From: Pandoraea nosoerga
Lineage (GTDB): Bacteria; Pseudomonadota; Gammaproteobacteria; Burkholderiales; Burkholderiaceae
Direction: 5' to 3'
Assembly: GCF_902459585.1 (NCBI RefSeq)
Contig: NZ_CABPSC010000021.1
Span: 1 to 64,000 of the forward strand
DNA: 64,000 nt
Positions 24,249-33,444 of this stretch are shown piece after piece. A program made the position numbers and the translations under genes. The notes beneath the pieces are model-generated. The model was given only the letters and a program-made list of their open reading frames with translations, did not search any database and had not been told where the DNA came from. The first letter of the stretch is position 1; every line of letters begins with the position of its first letter.

Positions 24249-25862
24249 TCATTTCTTCTTGCCGCCCTTGCTGCCGCCGGCAAGGTAGCGCTCGTTGTAC
24301 TCGTCCATGAGCCTGCGCACGGTGGCGCCGATCTGGATGTAATCGGGCTCGTTGAGGTTGGCGAGCGACACGCGCCCCGACGGATGCAACGTGCCGAAGC
24401 CTCGGCCGGGCAGCAGCACCACGCCGCTTTCCTTGGCCAGACGGAACAGCACTTCCGAGGGATCGACGTTCTTCATGAACCAGTCCACGAAACCCTTGCC
24501 GTAGATCTGCGTGCCCAGCACCTCGAGATCCAGAATGTTGTAGTAGTCGACCGTATTCGGCCCGGACGCCTCCGTGATTCCCGCCGCGCGATACATCGCG
24601 GCCTTGCGGCGCCGGACGATGCGCTTGACGGCGTGCTTGTAGGCGTCCGGCTCGTCCATCAGGCAGAACAGCGAAAAAAGCGCCATCTGGACTTGCTGCG
24701 GCGTGGACAGCCCCGCCGTATGGTTGAGCGCCACGGCTCGGCTGTCGGCAACGAGGCGATCGATGAACTTGAGCTTGTCCGGCTCGGTCGTGATCGAGGC
24801 ATAGCGGGCGTTGAGCCCCTCGCGCTGCGCTTTGGGCAACTTCGCGATCTTGTCGTCGAACACGTTCTTCTCGTGCGTGGCGATGACCCCGAGACGCCAG
24901 CCGGTTGCGCCGAAGTACTTGGAGTACGAGTACACAAGGATGGTGTTGTACGGCGCGATCGCAAACAGCGAGCGGAAGTCGTCGGCGAACGTGCCGTACA
25001 CGTCGTCGGTGAGGAGAATGAGATCGGGCCGCTTCCGGACGATGTCCGCCAGATGATCGAGCGACGCGTCATCGAGCTTGACCGAAGGCGGATTGCTCGG
25101 ATTGACGAGGAAAAACGCCTTGATCTTCGGGTCGAGCAGCTTGTCGAGCTCCTTCTTCGAGTATTGCCAGCCGAGCGCCGGATCGGCGTTCAGATTCACC
25201 TCGTGGAGCTGATAATCGGCCAGTTCCGGAATCTCGATGTAGGGCGTAAAGATCGGCATGCCGAGCGCGATGGCGTCGCCGGCCTGCAGCAGATGGTTGG
25301 TCTTGAGCGTGTTGAAGAGATAGGTCATGGCCGCCGTGCCCCCCTCGACCGCGAACAGGTCGAAGTTGCCCGTAAATGGATGGCGGCCGACCATCTCGCG
25401 CCGCAGATACTTCGCCGCGATCTTCTCGGTGTTGCGCAGCATGCGATCGGGCACCGGGTAGTTGCAACCGAGAATGCCCTGAACCATCTCGGTGAGGAAG
25501 TCCTCGACGTTGAGCCCCATCTGGTCGCGAACGTAGGAGATCGCCATCTCCAGGAACTTCACGCCGCGCGCCTGTTGGTTCTCGCGCGCGAAGTCCTGCC
25601 AGCGCGCCTCCACGCCCTTGCCCGGCGGGATGCCGCCCACGCCCTCGGGCATGTACGTGAACTGGCGCGATGCCTCCGACAGCGCGAAGAGTCCGAGCTG
25701 AAAGAAGCCGTGGCGCGGCTCGAGCGCGAGGAAGTTCGGGTTGCCGCGCCCGGCGTTGAGCATCGAGTGCTGCGCGCCATTTTCCTGCGCGAGTTCGATC
25801 AGCGTGTCCTTGAATTCGAACGGGCTGAGTTTGGCCAGTGCATCGAGTTCCTTCGATTTCAT
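24249..25862 (-). CDS. aspD: Aspartate 4-decarboxylase (bifunctional with aminotransferase)
   Basis: A 537-residue PLP enzyme of aminotransferase fold class I. Segments typical of AspD are LNAGRGNPNFLALEPRHGFF, FLVNPSNPPSVKL, LTDDVYGTFADDFRSL and the lysine region VYSYSKYFGATGWRLG, in which Lys binds PLP. It converts aspartate to alanine and CO2, consuming a proton, and has side aminotransferase activity. The C terminus is a Lys/Gly-rich tail. Two aspT-like exchangers lie directly upstream in the same direction, the classical aspartate-alanine proton-motive cycle. Confidence 0.95.
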   Translation of the reverse strand: MKSKELDALAKLSPFEFKDTLIELAQENGAQHSMLNAGRGNPNFLALEPRHGFFQLGLFALSEASRQFTYMPEGVGGIPPGKGVEARWQDFARENQQARGVKFLEMAISYVRDQMGLNVEDFLTEMVQGILGCNYPVPDRMLRNTEKIAAKYLRREMVGRHPFTGNFDLFAVEGGTAAMTYLFNTLKTNHLLQAGDAIALGMPIFTPYIEIPELADYQLHEVNLNADPALGWQYSKKELDKLLDPKIKAFFLVNPSNPPSVKLDDASLDHLADIVRKRPDLILLTDDVYGTFADDFRSLFAIAPYNTILVYSYSKYFGATGWRLGVIATHEKNVFDDKIAKLPKAQREGLNARYASITTEPDKLKFIDRLVADSRAVALNHTAGLSTPQQVQMALFSLFCLMDEPDAYKHAVKRIVRRRKAAMYRAAGITEASGPNTVDYYNILDLEVLGTQIYGKGFVDWFMKNVDPSEVLFRLAKESGVVLLPGRGFGTLHPSGRVSLANLNEPDYIQIGATVRRLMDEYNERYLAGGSKGGKKK

Positions 25863-25978
25863 AGCGATTTCTCCATGAGCAACCAATGACGCCCCCGTCT
25901 GCGGGAAAAGCAACGACGGGCGATCGGACGAATACCGGAAAGCGCCGCGCGGCGCGAAGACGGGCGCAGCGCGACGAA

Positions 25979-27664
25979 CTAGGTGAGCAAAACGACGAGC
26001 GGGCCGAGCAACGTGAGCAGCACGTTGGCGATGGCATAGGTGATCGCGAACGGCACCGTCGGCACGTTGCTCTCGGCCTTGTCGAGGACTTCGCCGAAAG
26101 CCGGGTTGGCGCTGCGCGAACCGGACAGCGCCCCGGCCAGAATGGCCACGTTGTCGTAGCGCAGCACGTAGCGGCCGAACGCATACGTGAGCAGCAACGG
26201 CACGATCGTGACGATCACTCCGGCGACGAAGATCGAGACCCCGCTTTGCTGCAGCGTCTGCCATGCCTGCGCGCCCGCCGAGAGCCCGACGCACGTCACG
26301 AACGTGGCAAGCCCGAGTTCCTTGAGCAACGAGCTGGCGGCAAGCGGCATGGCGCCGAAGGTCGGATGTTTGCCGCGCAGCCATCCGAAGACCAGGCCGG
26401 CGAGCAGCGCACCGCCGCCGCTGCCGAGCGTGAGCGGAATGCCGCCGACCTTGACCACGAGATAGCCGACGAGCAGCCCGACGACGATGCCGATGCCCAT
26501 GTAGACGTAGTCGGTCTTGACCGAGTACGCGACCGGATAGCCGGCCTCCTTGGCGGCGCGCTGCACGTCGCTGTCGGCGCCGTACAGCGTGACGACGTCG
26601 CCGTGATACACCACGGTGTCGTCGAGCACGGGCACCGGCTGCCCCATGCGGGTGATCTTCGCGATGTACACGCCGTGCTTCACCTCGCGCTCGACGCCGG
26701 CCTTGAGTTCGCCGAGCGTCTTCCCGTTGCCGCCCTTGCGCGCGAACACGACGTCCTGCATGCGCAGCGCAATGTCGAGATCGCTCGACGGGCGCTGCTC
26801 GTCGCCGAGCAGCCGCCAGGCGTCGGTCGCAGCCTCGCGCCGGCCGATCAGCATGACGTCGTCGCCCGCCTCGAGCACCAGATCGTCGGTGGCGATGATG
26901 ATCTTGCCCTTGCGGCGCAATCGCTCGATGGTCACACCGTCGGTCAGTTGCTTCTCGATGTCCACCACGCGTTGGCCGGCGCCCGTCGTGACGCGATAGA
27001 CGCGGCCCACCAGCGCGGGCAGCGAGTCGACCTGGTCGGCGGCAAGCACGGCGCGCCCGCCGGCCATCGCGAGTTCGGCCCGCTTGGCGTCGTCCTTGAG
27101 GGAGCGGCCCATGAACTTCGGTACGAGCGAGGCGCACACGATGATCGCGCCGAGGCTGCCGAAGATGTAAGTCACGGCGTAGCCGATGGCCACTTCCGAC
27201 TGCAGGCGCTTGACTTCGTCGGCGGGCAGGCCGAGGCGAGCGATGGCGTCGCCGGCCGTGCCGATGATGGCCGACTGTGTGAGGCCGCCCCCGGCAACGC
27301 CGGCCGCGAGCCCCTGGTCAAAGCCGAAGATCTTCGCGCAGACGAGCACGGTAACGAGCGCCGAGGCGGCAAGGAACACGGCCATCGCGATCTCGCGCAG
27401 CGTCTTGCGCGAGAGCGAGCTGAAGAACTGCGGCCCGCTCTCGTAGCCCACGGCGTAGATGAAGAGCGCGAACATGATGCTCTTCACGCCGGCATCGACC
27501 GAAATGCCGATCTGCGAGATCACTACGGCAACGAGCAGCGAGCCGCCGACACCACCGAGCTGGAACGAGCCGAACTTGATCGCGCCGATCGCATAGCCGA
27601 GCGCCAGCGACAGAAAGATCGCGACCTCCGGGACGTGGTTGAGAATGTTATGCACGAGTTCCAC
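25979..27664 (-). CDS. aspT: Aspartate:alanine exchanger, copy 1
   Basis: A 561-residue AAEx-family transporter. N-terminal helices (about 5-180) and C-terminal helices (about 380-560) flank a cytoplasmic part with two RCK_C-like domains (about 205-375; for example LVGRVYRVTTGAGQRVVDIE and DDTVVYHGDVVTLYG). Repeated motifs GGLTQSAIIGTAGDA and LGSGGGALLAGL are typical. It should swap external aspartate for internal alanine. The start is GTG behind ACGGAGG, giving MELVHNILNHV, because no ATG fits. It lies between aspD (116 bp downstream) and a second AspT-like gene. Confidence 0.93.
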   Translation of the reverse strand: MELVHNILNHVPEVAIFLSLALGYAIGAIKFGSFQLGGVGGSLLVAVVISQIGISVDAGVKSIMFALFIYAVGYESGPQFFSSLSRKTLREIAMAVFLAASALVTVLVCAKIFGFDQGLAAGVAGGGLTQSAIIGTAGDAIARLGLPADEVKRLQSEVAIGYAVTYIFGSLGAIIVCASLVPKFMGRSLKDDAKRAELAMAGGRAVLAADQVDSLPALVGRVYRVTTGAGQRVVDIEKQLTDGVTIERLRRKGKIIIATDDLVLEAGDDVMLIGRREAATDAWRLLGDEQRPSSDLDIALRMQDVVFARKGGNGKTLGELKAGVEREVKHGVYIAKITRMGQPVPVLDDTVVYHGDVVTLYGADSDVQRAAKEAGYPVAYSVKTDYVYMGIGIVVGLLVGYLVVKVGGIPLTLGSGGGALLAGLVFGWLRGKHPTFGAMPLAASSLLKELGLATFVTCVGLSAGAQAWQTLQQSGVSIFVAGVIVTIVPLLLTYAFGRYVLRYDNVAILAGALSGSRSANPAFGEVLDKAESNVPTVPFAITYAIANVLLTLLGPLVVLLT

Positions 27665-27787
27665 GGCAGAACCTCCGTCTAAAAGGGGAACCGGCGGCCG
27701 CACTTGGCCGCACTTGGCCGTACCTGGCCACGCTCGGCTGCCTTCGGCCGGCATGGCCGATGCGCTCGCGCTCGCGCGCGACGACGA

Positions 27788-29476
27788 CTAACGCGAGAAC
27801 TGATGGGCGACGAACACCACCGCCGGCCCCATGAGCGGCAGCAGCACGTTGGACAGGGCGTAGGTCACCGTGTAACCCACGACCGGCAATGCACTGTCCG
27901 CCGTTTGCACCACGGCACTGATCGCGGGCGTACTCGCCTGCTGACCGGCAATCGCACCGATGAGAATCGGGCCCTCGATGCGCAGCAGCTTGTGGCCGAC
28001 CCACAGCGACACCAGCGCCGGAATCAGCGACACGCAGATGCCCACGACCGGCAGGGCCAGCCCATGCTCGCGCAGCAACACGGCGGCCTGCGGCCCGGCC
28101 GACAGGCCGACGCACACCACGAACACGGCCAGCCCCAGGTCCTTGAGCAATTCATAGGCCGCGGGCGGGAACGTGCCCCACGCCGGCCGGTGCGACAGCA
28201 GCCACCCGCTCGCCAGCCCCGAGAGCAGCGCGCCGCCGCCGGAGCCGAGCGTCATCGGCACGCCGCCGATGCGCACGGACAGGTGACCGATGCACAGCCC
28301 GACGATGAGCGCGAGGCCGACGAACACGAGACTCGTCTTGTTGCCGTAAGCCACCGCCTTGCCGAGCACTTCGCCCGCGCGATCCACATCGCTTTGCAGC
28401 CCCTGCAGCGTGATCACGTCGCCGCGTTGCAGCGCAATTCTGTTGAGCGACGGCAACTGCATGCCCATGCGCCTGACCGACTTCACGAATACGCCATGCC
28501 GCAATTCGACGGGCGCCTCGCGACGCAGGTCGGCCACGGTTCGCCCTTCCGCCTGCTTGTTGGTCATCACGAAGTCGCGCTCGACGAGCACGATCTCGTT
28601 CGTCTCGGTGCCGGCGACTTCGGGGCCGACGAGCGCGTGCGCGTCGAGCATGGCGTCGCGACGCCCGACGAGCAGCACTTCATCCTTCGGCTCTAGCGTG
28701 AGGGACTGCGCAATCGCCACCGACGCCGACCGGCGCCGCACGCGCTCAACCGCCACACGGCCGTCGAACGCCGCTTCGAGCGCCGCGACCGTGAGTCCGG
28801 TATGCGCCACGCGATAGCTGCGCCCCACGAGATCCGGCGCAGCCGGTGCGCCGATCTCGGAACCGTTCTCGTCTTCCATCTCGCGTGCAAGGCGTGCGCT
28901 GTCCTGCCGGAGATCGATGCCCAGCAGGCGCGGCGCGAGCAGATTGGTAAAGAGCACGATGGTGATGAGGCCGAAGACGTATGTGAGCGTATAGGCCGTG
29001 ACCACGTTGGCCTGCAGCGCCTTAAATTCGTGCGGCGCCAGTCCCAGCCGGTTGAGCGCCTCGATCGCCGTGCCCACCATGGCCGACTCCGTCGCCGCGC
29101 CCGCCGCGAGACCGCCGGCCGTGCCCGGATCGAGACCCAGCACGTTCACGGCAAGCATCACGATGCCGAACACGAACACCACTTCGATGATCGACAGCAC
29201 GCCGAAGCGCAGGCCGCGCAGATTGAGGTTTTCCACGAACTGCGGCCCGGCGGAAAAGCCCATGGCGAAAATGAACAGCGCGAACGCGAAGTCCTTGAGA
29301 GAGCCCTCCACCATGCAGCCCGTCTGCCCGACGAGCAGCGCCACCAGCAGCGCACCGCACACGCCGCCGAGCTGGACGGGGCCGAGCCTGAGCCGTCCCA
29401 GCCATTGCCCCAGGACGACGCACACGAACACGGTGATCAACGGCACCGCATCGAACAATGGAACCGAACATTGCAT
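27788..29476 (-). CDS. aspT: Aspartate:alanine exchanger family protein, copy 2
   Basis: A 562-residue paralogue of the downstream AspT with the same architecture: MQCSVPLFDAVPLITVFVCV, GGLAAGAATESAMVGTAIEA, two RCK_C-like domains (about 205-370) and LGSGGGALLSGLASGWLLSH. GGGAGCGT precedes the ATG. It is clearly diverged from copy 1, so it may form a heteromer with it or carry a related substrate such as another amino or dicarboxylic acid. It is first in the unit aspT-aspT-aspD. A perfect palindrome lies about 440 bp upstream. Confidence 0.9.
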   Translation of the reverse strand: MQCSVPLFDAVPLITVFVCVVLGQWLGRLRLGPVQLGGVCGALLVALLVGQTGCMVEGSLKDFAFALFIFAMGFSAGPQFVENLNLRGLRFGVLSIIEVVFVFGIVMLAVNVLGLDPGTAGGLAAGAATESAMVGTAIEALNRLGLAPHEFKALQANVVTAYTLTYVFGLITIVLFTNLLAPRLLGIDLRQDSARLAREMEDENGSEIGAPAAPDLVGRSYRVAHTGLTVAALEAAFDGRVAVERVRRRSASVAIAQSLTLEPKDEVLLVGRRDAMLDAHALVGPEVAGTETNEIVLVERDFVMTNKQAEGRTVADLRREAPVELRHGVFVKSVRRMGMQLPSLNRIALQRGDVITLQGLQSDVDRAGEVLGKAVAYGNKTSLVFVGLALIVGLCIGHLSVRIGGVPMTLGSGGGALLSGLASGWLLSHRPAWGTFPPAAYELLKDLGLAVFVVCVGLSAGPQAAVLLREHGLALPVVGICVSLIPALVSLWVGHKLLRIEGPILIGAIAGQQASTPAISAVVQTADSALPVVGYTVTYALSNVLLPLMGPAVVFVAHQFSR

Positions 29477-30301
29477 ATACGCTCCCGGTGCACGGCATGC
29501 GCGCTCGTCGACCGCCCTTACCGGCAATGCTCGCGGCGGCGGCCAATGGCCTGACAGGCAAGCGCGCCGGAACGTCGCGACGACGAACTCTGTTGCGTCG
29601 AAGAAACTTCAGATTCAGGGAGACACCAGACCGTGAACGCCGGTCTCAGGTCGTGGGTCGCGGCGCAGCGTCGCCGAACGGTGAATGCGATGAAAACGGT
29701 GAAAGCGATGAAATGCGGGCCGGCGAAGACGCGACAACCATGGCGCCATTCAGGCCGAAGGGTACGGTGATCATAGCGGCTCCCAAGACGTTGAGACAGC
29801 TCGACAGTCGATTTCGCCCCTCCTCCCGGGCAGCCACGGGCGATACCCATTGGTCGCTTCGAACGCAATCCGGCACATGCACCGCACACAAAACTTCGTG
29901 CAACTACACGTCACAAGTAATTTAAATTACGTTATCTGCAACCATTCCGCGCTCTTTCGACGCAGTGTGCGCATAGTGTTGTGCAACGCTCCCGAAGTGT
30001 CAATACGTGTCGCGCCATAACCCTTGTCCGCTCGCAACAGATTCGCCCGCGTCCTTTGCATGTATCGGTGTGCTTATCAATTTACGCGGAAGCTCGTCGG
30101 GCACGGTGGGCACGGGCGCACGCACTGATGCGGCGTCGTTTGCAAGGCGCATCCCGAGGCGGCATTTTTCATGTGGAGAATGAAAAACCAACGTGTGGGC
30201 GCGACGCCATGTCGCAGGCATGTCGTGCATGGCAACGAATGGCGCTGGATGTCGCGTCGGATGTCGCGTCGGCCGATCGTGGCGGCGCGGCTCGGGCGAG
30301 A
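29477..30301. other. Intergenic region upstream of the asp operon
   Basis: This 825-bp stretch holds no convincing gene. It contains the palindrome described separately, an imperfect repeat of GCGATGAAA-GGTGAAA near 29687-29716, and an AT-rich segment around 29890-29960 suited to a promoter. Long frames here lack ribosome sites. Confidence 0.5.
29917..29930. promoter_or_regulatory. Perfect 14-bp palindrome, candidate operator
   Basis: GTAATTTAAATTAC is a perfect inverted repeat in an AT-rich island in GC-rich DNA, about 440 bp before the first aspT gene. A regulator of the aspartate genes may bind here; none is encoded nearby. Confidence 0.45.
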
Positions 30302-30742
30302 TTATTCCGGGGCGTGAATGTTGTGGATCGTGCCGGGCCCCCACTCGCTGCGCTCCCACGAACCGTCGCGCAGCGTCCATTCGTGATCGCCCGTCTGGTC
30401 CCAATGCGGCGGCGTGAAGCGCATGCCGGGGCGCTTCGGCTCCATGTGACCGTCGACCCACGCGTAGCGGCCGTCCCGCCACTCCCAGTAGCCCGGCACC
30501 CAGAACTGCCCCTTGGGCGCCGCGGGCGGGTTTTCGTAGCGCGGCGGCGGCGGCCCACGCTGCAGCGTGATCTCCGCCCACACCGGCAGGCTCGCCAGAC
30601 ACAGCACCGCGGCCAGCGCATGGCGGCGACGTGCGGCGGCGAGGACCGGAAGGCGTGGGCCTGGGCGGAAGAGAGAACGGAAGCGAGAGTTGGAGAGGGC
30701 GCTGGAGAGGGCACGGGAGAAGGATCGGGGCGGCGACGACAT
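30302..30742 (-). CDS. YXWGXW-repeat periplasmic protein
   Basis: The 146-residue protein has an N-terminal basic stretch and signal peptide (ALAAVLCLASLPVWA, cleaved before EITLQRG), then Trp/Tyr-rich repeats: FWVPGYWEWRDGRYAWVDGH and WTLRDGSWERSEW. This is the YXWGXW repeat family of Burkholderiales exported proteins, whose function is not known. The start MSSPPRSFSR is favoured, but a shorter start close to the signal peptide is possible. It is divergent from the MATE exporter. Confidence 0.75.
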   Translation of the reverse strand: MSSPPRSFSRALSSALSNSRFRSLFRPGPRLPVLAAARRRHALAAVLCLASLPVWAEITLQRGPPPPRYENPPAAPKGQFWVPGYWEWRDGRYAWVDGHMEPKRPGMRFTPPHWDQTGDHEWTLRDGSWERSEWGPGTIHNIHAPE

Positions 30743-30961
30743 GCGAGGACGTTGGCAGGCGGCAGGACAGGCATGCATTGTAACGTTCGGACGCCACGCG
30801 CGCAGCGGGCAACGTCGCGGCGCGCGGCCCGCGGTGGCGCGGTGGCGCGGCGGTGCGGGCAGTGGCGACATCGGCGACGTATAATCGGCCCACCCACAAC
30901 CTGCCGCCGCGCGCGGATACCGACGGCGCCGCCACGACCGGCTGCCGCACAGCTCACGTCC

Positions 30962-32293
30962 ATGAACCCTGCCCCCGCGGCCGCCGGTCACCGGCAATTG
31001 CTTCGTCTGGCGGTGCCCATCGTGCTCGCCAACCTCACCCAGCCCCTGCTCTCGGCGGTCGACACCGCGGTCGCCGGCCATCTGCCGGGCCCCGCCTATC
31101 TCGGCGGCGTCGCCCTCGGAGCCTTGCTTCTCAATTTGCTGTTCTGGGGCTTTTCGTTCCTGCGCATGGGCACGACCGGGCTCGCGGCGCAGGCATACGG
31201 CGCGCGAGACGCGGTCCAGTTGCGCGACACCCTTGCCCGCGCGCTGGCATTGGCGTTCTCGATCGGCGCGGTATTGCTCGTCTTTCACGCGCCGCTGATT
31301 GCGCTGGGCGTGTCGTGGCTGGGCGGCAGCGAACAGGTGCAAGCGCTCGGGCGCGAATATGCGAGCATTCGCATCCTCGCCGCGCCGCTCGCGCTGGGCA
31401 ACTACGTCGTGCTCGGCTACCTGCTAGCGTGTCAACGCGTGCGGCAGGGTCTCGCCGTGCAGGTATTCATCAATCTCGTCAACATCGCGGCGGTGCTCCT
31501 GTTCGTGCGCGGCTTCGATTGGGGCGTGGCCGGCATTGCGGCCGCCACCGCGCTGGCCGACGTGCTGGGCTTCGCGCTTGGCGCCTGGTTGCTGTGGGCC
31601 GCGCGCACCCCGCATTTGCCGCCGCTGCGCATCGCCGCGCTCGTCGAGCGCAGCGCGATCTGGCGTCTGCTGCGGCTCAACCTCGACATCTTCCTGCGCA
31701 CGCTGTTTCTGCAACTCGCCTTTGCATGGTTCGCACGCGTGGGCGCGCGCCTTGGCGACACCACGCTCGCCGCCAACGCGCTGCTCCTGAATTTCCAGAC
31801 GTTCATGGCCTACGGTCTGGACGGCTTCGCGCACGCCGCCGAAGCGCTCGTCGGCGCCTACGTGGGCGCGCGGCAACGCCATGCGCTGCTCCATGCGATT
31901 CGGCTGTCGCTGGGCTGGGCGCTGGGTTGCGCCGTGGCATTCGCGCTCGTATATGCCGTGGCGGGCGGCGCGATCATCGACACGCTCACCGACCAGGCGG
32001 TGCTGCGCGAGACGGCGCGCGAGTTCCTGCCTTGGGCCGTCCTCTCGCCGATCGTGGCCGTGTGGTGTTTCCAGCTCGACGGGGTATTCATCGGCGCGAC
32101 GCGCACGCGCGAGCTGCTGGTGTCCTCGCTGATCGGATTGGTGGTGTTCGGCGCGGTGATGCCCTTCACGCTCGACGCGTGGGGCAATCACGGCCTGTGG
32201 GTGGCGCTCATGGCGTTTCTCGCCACGCGCGGCGTCGTGCTCGGTGCGTTGCTGCCACGGATCTGGCGCGCCATACCGCCTCGCACCGCTTGA
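30962..32293 (+). CDS. MATE-family efflux transporter, DinF-like
   Basis: A 443-residue membrane protein with about 12 helices in two MATE halves. The first half starts LLRLAVPIVLANLTQPLLSA with VDTAVAGHLPGPAYLGGVAL, and the second has LDIFLRTLFLQLAFAWFAR. LGGVALG and the Asp in VDTAV are typical of the DinF branch, which exports cationic compounds using Na+ or H+. The ATG of MNPAPAAAGHRQLL was chosen because the frame is open far upstream through non-coding sequence. Confidence 0.9.
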   Translation: MNPAPAAAGHRQLLRLAVPIVLANLTQPLLSAVDTAVAGHLPGPAYLGGVALGALLLNLLFWGFSFLRMGTTGLAAQAYGARDAVQLRDTLARALALAFSIGAVLLVFHAPLIALGVSWLGGSEQVQALGREYASIRILAAPLALGNYVVLGYLLACQRVRQGLAVQVFINLVNIAAVLLFVRGFDWGVAGIAAATALADVLGFALGAWLLWAARTPHLPPLRIAALVERSAIWRLLRLNLDIFLRTLFLQLAFAWFARVGARLGDTTLAANALLLNFQTFMAYGLDGFAHAAEALVGAYVGARQRHALLHAIRLSLGWALGCAVAFALVYAVAGGAIIDTLTDQAVLRETAREFLPWAVLSPIVAVWCFQLDGVFIGATRTRELLVSSLIGLVVFGAVMPFTLDAWGNHGLWVALMAFLATRGVVLGALLPRIWRAIPPRTA

Positions 32294-32397
32294 GGCCTGC
32301 GCGGCGCTGCGGCGTCCGGCAGGCGTTGCCGCGCCGCTCGACGGCCTGCCGCCCCGCCCCTGGCGTTCGCTGATGTCGCGAATACTGCGGGTACGCC

Positions 32398-33207
32398 TCA
32401 GACCGTCCGGATGCACGCCAGCGCCGCCGCATGCAGCTCGGCGTTGGCCGCGGCCAGCACGCGCCCCTGCGACTCGAGCGTGAGCGGCTTGCCCTCCCAG
32501 TCGGTGATCACGCCGCCGGCCGCCTCGATCACCGGCGCCACGGCGAGATAGTCGTAAGTCTGCAGCCCCGCTTCCATCACCAGTTCGATGTGGCCGCTCG
32601 CCAGCAGGCCGTAGGCATAGCAATCGCCGCCGAAGCGGCGACGGTTCACCGCCTTCGTCAACTGCTCGAAACGCACGGCTTCGTCGGCATCGAAGATATC
32701 GGGCGAGGTGGCGTATACGGTCGCGTCCGCGAGCGCCGTGACCGGGCTGGTCGCGCACGGCGCGCCACCGAAGCGCGCCTCGCGCACGCCGCCGGCCACG
32801 TCGTTGATGCCGACCCAGCGCTCGCCGGTGGCCGGAATGTCGATCACGCCCACGACCGGCTGGCCGCGATGCAGCAAGGCGAGCAGCGTGCCCCACAGCG
32901 GGTGGCCGGTGATGAAGCTGCGCGTACCGTCGATCGGATCGACCGACCAGACGAACTCGGCGTCCACCCCCTGCTTGCCGAACTCCTCTCCCCAGATGCC
33001 ATGCGACGGGTAGCGCCTGGCAATGGCCTCGCGCAGCGCCGTCTCGACCTCGCGGTCGGCGATCGTGACCGGGCTTTCGTCGGCCTTGTCGTCGACGGCC
33101 AGGCGGCGGCGAAACCAGCCGAGCGAGAGCGGGCGGACGGCGTCGGCCAGCGACGCGGCGAAGGCCGCATACTCCGTCACGGCGGCAACAGCGGGAACGG
33201 ACGACAT
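32398..33207 (-). CDS. hisN: Inositol monophosphatase family protein, HisN-type histidinol-phosphatase
   Basis: The 269-residue protein has the metal-binding motifs of the IMPase superfamily: ADREVE, GEEFGKQ, WSVDPIDGTRSFITGHPLWG (DPIDGT) and DYLAVAPVIEAAGGVITDWE. The GTRSFI-GHPLWGTLLALL variant is that of histidinol-phosphatases of the HisN type rather than SuhB. It would remove phosphate from histidinol phosphate in histidine synthesis. No other his gene is adjacent, so a different sugar phosphate cannot be excluded. Confidence 0.85.
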   Translation of the reverse strand: MSSVPAVAAVTEYAAFAASLADAVRPLSLGWFRRRLAVDDKADESPVTIADREVETALREAIARRYPSHGIWGEEFGKQGVDAEFVWSVDPIDGTRSFITGHPLWGTLLALLHRGQPVVGVIDIPATGERWVGINDVAGGVREARFGGAPCATSPVTALADATVYATSPDIFDADEAVRFEQLTKAVNRRRFGGDCYAYGLLASGHIELVMEAGLQTYDYLAVAPVIEAAGGVITDWEGKPLTLESQGRVLAAANAELHAAALACIRTV

Positions 33208-33444
33208 GCGCGAATCTCCTGCAAAGCGCCGCCCGAGGCGGCATGGAACGAAACAGCGGGCGCCCGGATCGGCGCATGACGATGATACGCGTGCGGCGCG
33301 AAATTCCGATGAAAATCGCCACAAATTGCCCCGCGTCGCCCGAATCTGGTGCAAATTTGCTATGCTCGCGGCCTGCCTCCAGGGGTGTGCACCCCGCTCA
33401 CGGGCGTCACTCGCACAGGTTTCACTCATTTTCACGGGACATCC

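Noticed and set aside
24249-27137. Fusion of a transporter-like frame with aspartate decarboxylase
   Set aside because: The upstream part is an antiphase translation of aspT; aspD has its own start at MKSKELDALAKL, at the family's expected N terminus.
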